A model generated the notes under the pieces. It saw nothing but the letters and a program-made list of their open reading frames with translations. It was not told where the DNA came from and made no database searches. A stretch of 64,000 nt of DNA from Helopsaltes ochotensis (Eukaryota; Chordata; Aves; Passeriformes; Locustellidae), in the NCBI GenBank assembly GCA_013400155.1, contig VXBM01000133.1, forward strand, positions 829,482-893,481, read 5' to 3'. Position 1 is the stretch's first letter; each line of letters starts with the position of its first letter. A program made the translations under genes and the position numbers. Below, piece by piece: positions 10,316 to 21,000 of this stretch.

Positions 10316-13239
10316 ACACGTCCCCTAATAATATTTTACAAGCCTGAGCCATCTGTGTGTGATGAGATCAGAAGTAAGGAAGTCTGTAGTTGCCAAGAGA
10401 ATTTTAGCAAGCAGAATTATACAACTACAAAAAAATCCTACAGCATCAACAAAGGAAGCTCAGAGAAATATTCAGACTGAGCTCTTTTTGACTCTTTTAA
10501 CTGGAGACTGTTCTTGTTAAATTTTACGGGTTTGTTCTTCCTGTTGCACACCTAATTGTTATTGACTGTATCGTGAGCTTTGCATACATTATTAGGAGTC
10601 TCCAAAATGGCTAATCCCATATTTTGCAAAAGCAAGAAGACACGAGTGCTGCATCTCTCTGTGCACATGGAGGGGTAATCAACCCCTACACCTTGGCTGC
10701 TTCCCGGTGTTTTGGCTTCCTTCCCCTCACAAACACACGCACGCACAAGCTCAGAAGTACCCCAAACAAGACAGCCCCCGACAATTCCCTGTCTGCTTCT
10801 GATCCATGGACTTCTTGCCATGTGTGGACTTCACATCAGTGAGATGGGCTGTTACTTACGTCTTCCTTCTTGTGCTCTGTGTAAGATGAGCCTCACAAAA
10901 ACAAATAAATACAAAGTATAGGCCTTTCAAAAGCTCTCAGCATCAGTTTCACTTTTCTCCCTTTGAACACAACTGGGACTTGACTTGACTGGAGGTGGAA
11001 TTAAGCCCACATTGAGTGTTTTCAACACTTGCAGTCATAGAAGAATTTGTAATCCTACAAAAGGGATTCTGAAGTTCTTCAAAGGATATGAATCTTTAGC
11101 TCTCAAGAATAGTTCTGATTCTGGAACAGAAAGTCCTTTGAGCTGCTTTCCTGGTTACTATGGGTTAAGTTCAAGTAGACTTTCTCCCAGTTTGTTTTAT
11201 TAGAAAATGGTATTTATTTGACTGTGGTATGCTACCTAAAATTGTTATAATTTGTTTCTTTATTTCCATAAACATTTCTCTGTTTGTTTTGGAAGAGTGG
11301 TTACTTCAGGAAAAAAACAACAAAAAAACCAAAGTAAGCTTAAAAATATATTGCTTGTCTCTCATATCAAATTTTCTCTTGTAATCAGTGTATATAATTT
11401 TCCTATGGCACCAATCTAAACAAAAAATGGCAAACAAAAGAAAGGAGAGGGAGGAGAGACATTAGAATCTATTTTCAGGATGGCATATCAGACCACACGC
11501 ACTTATGGGGTAAAATAGATTTATTATTTTGGGCAGTACAGTGGAACTTATGAGAAGCTTTCTTTTTTTATACAAAGTTAGTTCAGAGTAGATTAAAGTT
11601 TATTTCAAACTCAGCATATTTGACCTCAAGCATCATAAGAGTCATGTAGAATTGGCTCATGCTATTAAATTCCTACAGCGAACTCCATAATAATGATTAA
11701 TTTCTTTCATAAACTCTCTTCATAATTAATACAGGTTTCATTGTGGGCACTGCTATTCTCATATTGATTATCTCTACAATTTAGATTGGACTCGTAAAAT
11801 GATGTCTTTGTTTACTCTGATGGCCAGACATTTATTTTACTTGGATAACTCTCATCATTTGCAAACTGGACTGGGGATATTGCTATCATAGAAATTACAA
11901 ATATTTCAGACCTATTCCATGCAAGAGCAGGGATAATTTTTGGCACCTGAGATTAATAATACTTCGGTGTTTTCTGATGCTTCTCATCTGAGAATCTGAG
12001 TTCTTTATGAACAATTAATTAAGCTTTAAGACACCCTTCTGAAATAGGAAAGCATTAGTAGAGTAGCCTCCTGCACTGGATAAACTCATATTTAGAGATG
12101 TTGACTGACTTAGTTCAAGTCACCTGTCAAGTTGTCTACATTCAAGTTGGATATAACCCATATTTGCTGATCACCAATCTTATCCTTCAGTTCTGAGTTT
12201 TTCTCACCTGGCATGACAATTTTTGATGTGGCATAGTTCCTTCTGGCAAAATACGCATTTTAAAAAATTATAATAGCTGGGTATGCTTTAGCTGCTTGAA
12301 CAAGTGTAGAACTTTCTTGTTGCCCGTTTCTTTTAAAAAATAATTTAGTTTTATTTCTAAGAATCCTTCATAAACTACAATAAAATCAGTAGACTTCTAA
12401 GACTCTAATAATCCCTTGTAAAAATACCTCAAAACACGACTTCCACATTTCAGACAGACTTCAGGAGAAGCAGCTTTAGTTGGAAAAGCAGAAAATAGTG
12501 AATGAGGGTGTGGAGAAGGTAAGGAGCCACAAACCGGATTTTGTAACATTACCCTGTGCACTCCATGCAGTGTTGTGCAACAGGTGAGCCTTTCTCACCT
12601 CTGAGGTCAGTCTTGTGTATGTTAACAATGTAAATCCACTTTATTGCAGTATTAAAGGAACCTCTTCTCATACAACTGAGAGATCTCAAGGATGGGGCAG
12701 TACATTTTGCTTAGTTCCGTTGCCCAGACCCTGGAGGGTCCCGAGCCCCATAGCAGATGCCGAGCTCTCCTTGTTTTGTTCACTTCAGAGGGTGCTGTGG
12801 GGAAGTTGCAGTGACAGGCAGAAGTTAATCTTTGGAAAGCCTTGGAGACAAACAGGAATTCCATTTTTTGAGTTGAATTCAGCCATCCTGCTGTTGGCAA
12901 ACCTACAAGCAGAAGGAAACGTGGATGTAAAAAGCAGCACGTATATATACATATTAATGCTTCCAGTACAACATCCCCCATGCCTGAGGACAGTAAGTGC
13001 AACTGAGGACATAGTGAGGTTTACAAGAGTACCTCACATGTTGAGATGCTTTATAGTCCCCCCTGTGAATAGCCTAGCGAAAACCATATGTGAAATATAA
13101 ATATACTGGGACTTAAAAATGGAGCTGCATTCCAGCCTTTTAAGTTAATTTTGTAACATGCTGCATCTGAGGGCTTAATGTGTGTTGTATCCAATGCTAG
13201 CTGAATACTGCAGGGCTTAATAAATGCAGCGTGTACTGG
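10316..13239. other. Gene-free AT-rich tract with a candidate conserved block
   Basis: No exon or RNA gene is supported. The open frame at 12615-13100 (161 codons) shows no domain and no splice context. From about 11480 to 12020 the sequence is unusually free of simple repeats and dense in TAAT-type cores (AATAATGATTAA, CATAATTAATAC, CAATTAATTAAGC), a composition typical of developmental enhancers. Confidence 0.5.
11480..12020. promoter_or_regulatory. Candidate enhancer block rich in homeodomain cores
   Basis: Within about 540 bases there are repeated TAATTA/TTAATT/TAATGA cores spaced irregularly and mixed with unique sequence rather than low-complexity AT. The judgement rests on composition only, with no alignment behind it. 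Confidence 0.2.
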
Positions 13240-13400
13240 AGACACCAGAGGGTCTGATGGAAGACGTGAGAGGAGGAGAAGAAGATGGCGGAAATAGCAC
13301 ATTTTAGTGAAAGAACAAATCCGGTTTGAACCAACTGCGTGCTTGCTTCCTTCAGTCCGAAGGCAACAATAAACTCCCGTTGTCATGCTGAGTCAGTTGG
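13240..13400. promoter_or_regulatory. Cluster of CTCF-like, YY1-like and MARE-like motifs
   Basis: Three recognisable sites lie in 160 bases: CACCAGAGGG (about 13242-13252, CTCF-core-like), AAGATGGCGG (13282-13291, a full YY1 consensus) and TGCTGAGTCAG (13386-13396, MAF/NFE2-type). The interval also has more CpG than its surroundings. Full-length YY1 sites are enriched near transcription start sites. The cluster could be a regulatory element, but single-sequence motif matches have a high false-positive rate. Confidence 0.3.
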
Positions 13401-13983
13401 CACTGAGTCTGGTTTATCAGTCTCAAAATTGTCCAGCATTTCATCAGAACTGGATTACACAATGGGTTTTTCCTTTTCCCCCTTTTTTTCTTTTCCCAAT
13501 ACACTTTTAGTATTAATAGGCCCGTAAATCATCTGATGTTAACATGTTTCCTCATTAACTTCTACTTTTTTAATTATAAGATTAATAATCATACAACTTC
13601 CCAAAGAGGGAAGTACAGTAATCCCAACTTGACTTGAAATTCTCAAGGAAAAACTTTCGTAGTTATGCGATTCTCTCAGTTAAAAATAAGTCAAAGCCTT
13701 TTGTTACTTTCCACAGGATATTGGCATAGCTAACATATGCTCACAATTGTTCAGCTGAGGTATGTGTTCTCAGTTGGGTGTGGAGAGAAAACTTGTATGT
13801 GGAAACAGCAGCCAATGTATCAAAGTTGAATTTTTCTCCCCAGCATGACTTTTTTTGGGTTTTTTCTGCAAAACCTCGTTGAAGGACACACTCAAATGCA
13901 GTTTATTATCCACTGAAACAGTGCACACAAATGATGTGATGTATTTTATGAGTGTATTTATCCCTTGAACACAAAAAGACACG

Positions 13984-14033
13984 TTACCTAAAATGCAAAG
14001 TGTGTGATTACCTAAAATGCAAAGTGTGTGATT
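13984..14033. repeat. Perfect 24-bp tandem duplication
   Basis: The 24-base unit beginning TTACCTAAAATGCAAAG and ending TGTGTGA occurs at 13984-14007 and again, without a mismatch, at 14008-14031, followed by two more matching bases. The absence of divergence suggests a recent replication-slippage duplication, or an assembly duplication. Confidence 0.95.
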
Positions 14034-14502
14034 CTGTACTTAAAAACAAGAACACCTTTATAGTCTCTGTAGTTCGTGAAAAAACTTAGGTCTATGAGGC
14101 TTTATATCTAACTCTGCATATTGGTGCACTTCACCAGATTCTTTGATTTTAGCACCTACGCTGTTACACAGTTTCAATGAAAGCGATATGAATAAACTAA
14201 AAATGTGTAAAAGTGATGCTGAGTTGGCTGGACAGCAATGCATCTGTTCTAAAATCCAGCATTTCTAAGTTCAGCCATCTTGTCTGCCCTAATTTAACAT
14301 CTTTTCCACCTGCATGATTAAATTAATTGTGTTCAATCAAATCCATTTTATAATCACATATTGAGGGTAAAACATGTATCTTCAGTTCTTAATCTTAGAA
14401 TCTTTGAGATACCTGGAATATGTTCAATGCCTGTCCCAACATTGATGTCTTATCCTGGGTTTAATCCCATCCGTCTGTGTTTCGAATCTGTCCTGGTGGC
14501 TA

Positions 14503-15925
14503 TGAAATGGAAAGCTTCCAAGAGTCTTTGAATAATTTTTTAATTTTGTTCTTCAGTGGTTCTAGTTCTTTGTTGTTAATTAGATCAAACCACATTTCCA
14601 CTGAGGCTGTAATGGTAGTGTCATCAGCCTGTAATCTGTCAAGTCCCTCTGAAACCTCCTTCAACTGCTTTTGTAAATTTAGTACCTCTCTGTAAAGTTC
14701 CTTGCAGAGAAAAATGTGTGCTATTTTTTGATCAAAGTCCTTCTTGTTCTCAGTGCAAATTTCAAGACACTTGTTGATGTAAATGCAGAATCACGTGTTG
14801 CTGAGATGAACACTGAGTGTCTCTGGGAACCAGGGGCACTTTTTCACTGAGGTTACCCTTTTTCACTCGAGTTTTCCAGCCTGCTGGTGATAGCAGATTC
14901 GTCTTTAGGCTTTATCGTACGGGTTTGGAAAAGTTTGGCCATTACTTTTTCACTTAATGTGGCTGAAATACAGCACTGAGCAGCCATATATCAGAAGCAG
15001 AAGAAATAGTTTTAAGCATTCTTGTTTCAAATTTTTCTGTCTAACCAAATAGTAAAGACAGCTTTCTCATGCATTTCTCATTGCTGGACGTTATCTTTGG
15101 TAACACTGCACCAATATCTGTGGTTTTCATTTTTTAATAGCAGCATCCACATACATTTCATAGTCCATGAACTTGTGGTCATTAGGAGATTATTTGTCAT
15201 GTTCAGATAGCCAACCTGCATCAATGTCACTGTTCAATGCTGTTACTTTTTCTTTTATTAACCTCCTGTTTCTTCGCTTGGAGATTCTTGTAGTGGACAG
15301 CTGAATTTACAAGTCTCTAAAAGAAATGTTTCAATCATTGCTATCAATTGCTCCTTTTGTGTTCCACAGAAGGCAATGTCATTAAGACAAAATAAGGTTG
15401 CATCTCTCTTGTTAAGCAGAGCTTTTCTTTACAGCATAATCAACTGGTAAGCTTTTTTCTGGGTCTTCAAGACACAAAGGTTTCTAATGTTTAAGAGTGT
15501 CTAGGAGGCTTGGAACACATTTAAATCATCATTACAGCTACGTTTAATAATGATAATGACAGCGTTAAAACATCTCACCTACAGGATCATCAAACTCATC
15601 AGAGTCCTGCTTCAGTAGTTTCACTTAAAAGAGCATGTCATCTTGAAGAGACTACAAAAATGAATTGTCTGCATTTTTTGAGATGGATACAAAGTCATCC
15701 TAACTTCTTGGACAATTTTGACAATCCCTACACTATACTGTTAAATAATTAACTTGGGTTTTGTTACTTTGGTGCATGCATACACTTGTTGCTTTCTACA
15801 ATTTCTCTTGAAGTCAGATAAATTAATATTTTTATGTGTCTTAACCATTAAGCTCCAGTTTGCAGTACTGGTATCTTTAATATTAACAGTAGAGCGAGAA
15901 ACCTGCAGCCTGGATTTAACAGTTA
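14503..15925 (-). pseudogene. Broken minus-strand coding relic, possibly hAT transposase-derived
   Basis: Read on the minus strand, at least four protein-like stretches follow one another in shifting frames: about 60 codons (15925 to 15744), 56 codons (15428 to 15261, containing ATLFCLNDIAFCGTQKEQ), 45 codons (14990 to 14856, containing AKLFQTRTIKPKDESAITSR) and 96 codons (14790 to 14503, containing LKEVSEGLDRLQADDTTITA). A further segment, VHYKNLQAKKQEVNKRKS, lies near 15240-15300. Stops and frameshifts separate them, so no intact product is possible. The last segment loosely follows the region of hAT-superfamily transposases where a 'LKPIAEALDKLQ-D-TI-EAVE-W' wording is common; that is an inference from memory. 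I recognise no gene for the upstream segments. No poly-A relic or target-site duplication was seen, so a processed pseudogene is possible but unproven. Confidence 0.4.
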
Positions 15926-16766
15926 AGATGGAAAGCCTGTGTGAGAGTGCTGGCTTTTGTTAGACTTGTTACAGAATACTCAGATTTCTTAATGGAAGTT
16001 TTTAGATACCAGAAGTATTGTATGTTCATGTTCAAAACTTGTTTTGTTTATTACTTTCTTTTTAGCATAATTTGAAAAATTATTTCATCGACTTGCAGCA
16101 TCTCTCTCATCAGGCCCTGAAAATGTTATTCCCCATGTAAGTAGGAAGGCAAGAGTTTATGCCTTTTGCAGTCTTTTGAGAGCGACAGAACTGCTTTACT
16201 TATGTCACTTTCCTGTTGAGTCTTAGAATGTTTAGATTTCTCATTTGCAGATAGAAAATAGAGCCTTGTTTTTCAAGCATCACTTCTTCCTATTCTTTGT
16301 TATTTTCATGTAAACATTTCTAAGTGTTAGATCCTGAATAGTCACCACTGGATTGTTTCTGTCTCTGACATTGTAAATATAGGTAACATGACTCATGGAC
16401 TCTTGGCCAAACTATATATAAGCAACCCCTGCAGCAAAATGTAATAACATCTTCCCTGGGTCTATTGTGAGGGCTGAGCAGACCATCTTGGGTCAAATGT
16501 ATTTCTGCTTTTGAAACACCTCCAGTTTTGTCTGTCAGGGCTCTGTCTCACCAATCACATCTATGTGAGTTTTGGTTCAGTGTTTACATGGGACAGCACG
16601 GGGAGCAACCCTCTAAAAGCCAGTGCAATTCAGTTGCTTTCAGTTGCTGAAAAAAGAAAAACATGCTAATTTACCAGTACCATAAAATTTGTGCTGATTT
16701 TGTTCATATTTATCATATTTAGTGGTCCTCAATAGTTCATTGCCTTTTTCTGCCTCTGGGGATATT

Positions 16767-16782
16767 TGTTTGTTTGTTTGTT
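16767..16782. repeat. (TTTG)4 microsatellite
   Basis: Four TTTG units lie within a T-rich stretch, shortly upstream of the CR1 fragment. Confidence 0.9.
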
Positions 16783-16819
16783 TTTTCAGTCTGTCTCACA
16801 GCTGCAAAGTAGTGTGCAT

Positions 16820-16967
16820 CCGTGTGCCAGTGGTGTGCAAGGCCAAGTTGTGGGAGGCTTTGAACAACCTGGTCTGGTGAAAGATGTCCCTGCCCAAGGC
16901 AGGGGGCTGGAATTGGATGATCTTTAAGGTCCCTTCCAACCCAAACCATTTCATGATGCTATGATTA
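16820..16967 (+). mobile_element. CR1 LINE 3' end (avian)
   Basis: The order GTGCAAGGCCAAGTTG, GAACAACCTGGTCTGGTG, TGTCCCTGCCCAAGGCAGGG, GGATGATCTTTAAGGTCCC, TTCCAACCCAAACCATTTC and the terminal ATGATGCTATGAT is the diagnostic 3' untranslated end of chicken-repeat-1 elements, including the short 8-bp-type tail. The copy is severely 5' truncated, as nearly all CR1 insertions are, and carries few changes, so it is younger than the other repeats here. It is the clearest evidence that the DNA is avian. Confidence 0.95.
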
Positions 16968-17959
16968 CCCTCTCTGTGCAATCTTAGGTGTAGTTCTCCT
17001 AAATGAAAATCTAGCTATCAGTTTTGCCAGTAACTATTTAAACTGTTTCTTGGTGTTTTCTCAAAGATGGAAGTGCAGCTTTAAGAGTGAGAAGGACGTA
17101 TCGGGTACTGCAGGAAATTCCAAGAAGCTTTCTGTGGGCTGCGAGTGTGGCCACAGTGGGAGAAATGTGTGGAGCGGTAACTGTGTGGGATGGTTGGCTC
17201 TTTATCCGTCAAGTCCTTCCTTGTCCCCTCAGGGATGGTCTTAGGCCCAGAGCTCTGCTTAGAAATTCCCAGGACTTGATCTAATCTTGAGTGCACGTGA
17301 GACAAGCAAGAACTGAAAGGCTGAGTTAGCAGGGAGGAGCTGGAGAGTGAAGGTGCTAAAAGGAGCCGGGTAAAGGCTGCAACTCAGCCAGGGTGTTTTA
17401 CTGTACTTTTTTGGTTACATGCCACAATCCACTGCCCTTCCCACACTAGTGCAGATTTCCATGATAAGCCTAAAGACTGCTGTAGGAAATACCTTTTTAG
17501 CCCAAGCTGTATTGCCTAGGAACTTTTTTTGAGCAGAAGGATTTCAGTTCAAAGTAAAACCTGTGATGTTAGAGGTGCTTATGGCTACTCCTAAAACACT
17601 CGAGTAATTTCTGGCCATTTAATTGTGACAACTGAGTAATTCGTGGTACAATGTTTTACTTCCAGCCTTATGGTCTGCCTTTGCCACAGTTTTCAATCCA
17701 CTTCCTAGTCTTTAATCTACACTTCTTTTTAGCTGTTAGAAAACAAACTGGAAACATCTTTTACTCTAGTAGGAAGGGGTTTTTTTAACTCCTTGAGGAG
17801 ACTGAGATAACTTTATGCACTTTTCCCTTATTTTATTCCCCATTTTGCCTGTCTCGTTCCTTGTTGGCTTTCATTCTTCGATCAATTCCACCAGTTTTAA
17901 TTGGAATTTTTTTTCCTATCTTCTCTTGTGATAAAAAGATATTTTCAAGTAATCTCTTT

Positions 17960-18056
17960 CTTTAGGCCCAGTGGTAAAAGGGCTGTCTTTGGGAATTTGG
18001 ACATCTATTTTCCATTAAAATGAATGGAATGAAGTGTTAGTGTCTGGCAGGGATTT
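17960..18056 (+). repeat. tRNA-derived SINE head, ancient
   Basis: CCCAGTGGTAAAAGGGCTG followed by GGGAATTTGGACATCTATTT matches the tRNA-like head of old amniote SINEs (CTAGTGGTTAAAG-GCTGG...GGGAATCAGGA-ACCTGGGTTC), including an A-box-like AGTGGTA. It is not a functional tRNA: no B box in the same orientation and no cloverleaf. Confidence 0.5.
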
Positions 18057-21000
18057 GAACACCTTTGAGCTATTGTGAAGCAAGTCTTCTCATTCCTCTG
18101 AAAGTGAACTCTCGTTGTAGATGGGGATGGATAATCTTAAGCTTTGAGACCTGCGGATGGTGTTGTAACATGAATGTCCATAGAACCTTTAAGTCAGATT
18201 TTTGGGCTTTATTTGTCTTGCACGTAATGTTTCTCACAGGACTAGCCTGTAGTTATCCCAAAGAACTTCCTGCATCATTAAGTACCTAACACAAAAAATT
18301 CATAGCAATTGTTATATCTTGTCTGCGCCAGAAAATGATGTAATTTATCACTTACCTTTGTATTTTGAAGCAAAGGTCAGACTGAGTTGACTTTTAGCAG
18401 TATGGTGAACTGGTGCTTTTGTTCCCTGGTGGTTGACTTCTTTTGCTCCAAAATTACAGCTTTAATTTAGGACGTAAAAAGCTTGCAGCCTGCTTGACTG
18501 GGAGGGTCTAATTAAAGATTGCATTAGATGTGAGCTGACACTTGTTTGTTTCCAGACACTCTCCTAATACAAGAATTCTTGGATGTGTCAAGCAGCGTTG
18601 ACTCTGAAGACTATTGCCAGTCATTTAAATGTAGAAAATATTTGCTGCTTTACTGTTTTGTTTTGTTTTTTATTTTTTCTCAAGAAAATAAGGCAGGAAA
18701 AAGAAGAGATAAACCTGTTACGTAGCCCTTCAGCATTGTCACATTTTGATACTTGGAGCCCAGAGTACTGTTTATATTGAAACAGCAACTGAGGAGAGTA
18801 GTGCCCCATAAATTCTCTTCATTATAACCCTGTGGCTGCTTTTCTCATACCTGTTTTAAAGATGCTTACATGAGCTGCACATGGTGCCTAAACAAGCAGT
18901 CCCAGCTCTCTGTCAGGGCTGAGAATAGCTGTGCTGCACCAGGTAACCATTGACAGCTTGCTCACAGTTTGCCCCCATAACGCCATATCTGAAAATCCCC
19001 CAGCAATTTTTTATGGTACATTGCAGCTTTACTCTGGGAATCCCTAGGAATTTCAGGCTGAAACTCATTTGCTTACTCAGTTGGATGGATGTGTGATGTA
19101 TAGCTCGATATTTGTGTGGGATTTCTGTAAGATACGATTTTCTTCCCTTTCTTGGTGCCTGGCCCTCAAATGGTTTCCTGAAGCTGGGTGAGAATTCCAT
19201 TTAGCTGTAGCGGTAGTACCTTTGTTTCTGAAACAGAAAGTGTAAAGGTATACTGGCATTTATGGTTCTAACATCTGTGATGTTATCACAGTGTGTTAAA
19301 AACAAATGTTGATGCATTCTGAGACTACAACAGAGACTACTTAAAGTCATATTTGTATCCTGATTCTTACCAATATTTTGTTGGCTTCAGGACAACTTAA
19401 CAAATGGAACAGTAGGACAGCAAAGTACCAGTTAATATAAAGTTATCTTTATTCCAACTTCTGTTTATTTTGCTGAGTTTTTTGTTGCATATTATCAAAT
19501 GGTTTCACAATGTGACCTCTGACTTTGAAACAAAACAAATTAAACATTAGTTAGTACTGATTAGTGCAATGTTAACATTGATTCTTTATTTACTCAAAAA
19601 TCAGGAAATTAACGTTCCTCTGACAAACTTAATTATGCCTAATTGCACATATATTACAAAGGGGATCTCTCATTATATAATCATAGATAATCCTGTTAGC
19701 AATACAAAATCTTACAGTCCTAGCTAATATTTGCAAAGAAAGTTACAGAAAAGGAGCCCTTTGACCATAAAATAGTATCTGACTTGGGCTCGTTACAAAA
19801 CCTGACTGAAAAGTAGCATTGAAGTTGGTACACTTTGTTTCTATTATATCATTTTGAAAATATTATGTCACCTTGTTCTGTACGTTCTAGTTCTGTAATG
19901 AAAGGCCCTTTTGTTCAAACACAGGCAAAATAAAAGGGATGTTTGTCTATAGGATACCAAAGCTCGTTTCTGTCAGACTTACACCTCCACTAACCTTGCT
20001 AGATCTTCCAATTTTTGACAGGTTTGATTGAGAGTGAGGTTCTTATCTCTGTTCTTGTGTAAAATAAGACCTGAGGTTTAATTTTCAGTTATTACAACTT
20101 TTTGCTTTTAATTTCTTTGGCTTTAAATAATAAACTCTCTCATCTATTCCTTTTAAAATGGACTTCAATTAATACTTTGGGAAAAGAAATGCACCTTTAA
20201 ATGTGTCCTTTAAAACAGCTGAACAAACCTTTCAGTTTATCAAAAAATATTCTCCTTTAGGCTAAAACTAATGGACTAATTGGACCCAGTCTAGTTTTTT
20301 CTAATGGAACTGAGCATATAAAGTAAAACAAAACAAAAACCCAAACAAAGCAAAAACACCAAAAAACCCCTCCAAAAACCAAAACGACAAAAAGCCAGGA
20401 GAGCCCAGGACATTCCTTTTCTTTATTACATCTACTGCATCTTGGTTCTTTATTCTTCAGAAACATCTTTGATTAAATGTTTCAAAGCCGATGAATCCTG
20501 CCCACATACACACAAAAATAATCCTGAGGTGGTCTACACTTAATCAAGGTTTGTGGACATGAAACTTTTTATACTTAATGTTGGGGGCACTGCTGTTAGT
20601 AAAAAGGGTACCTCCTTACCAGTGTTTCCTGTGTGTTTGATAGAGGGCTCAGCAGTTAAGTTTGTTGTTGGAGTGGGCTTCTGAGGCTATCAAAGATAAA
20701 CCTTTGCTTGATGTTTTACTCATTTCCATGGCTTTACTGAATGATCTCACAATGTTTAGTTAGCCCTGAAACAGAATCAGGCACTTTTTTATACTCACAG
20801 GTCAGAGCCACTTGGCCTAAATGTCCCCAAGCCCCTGGGCTTTATGTTTTCTGTTAGCTGGCAGTGGGATTTTGGGGGCACATATCCAGAAACACTAATC
20901 ACAGGGACTTAGGAGGAATTTGGGCCAGCTGAAAACAGTGAAATTTGTCCTATGGTGAAATTTTGGGCTGAAATGCTTCCAAGTGAGAAGCAAGCCTAAG

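Noticed and set aside
12615..13100. 161-codon + strand frame
   Set aside because: No domain, no Kozak or splice support, and overlapping minus-strand frames of similar length in the same stretch.
18048..18056. tRNA-like T-loop sequence GGGATTTGAAC
   Set aside because: It is inverted relative to the A-box-like word at 17964 and no cloverleaf can be formed; part of a SINE relic or coincidence.
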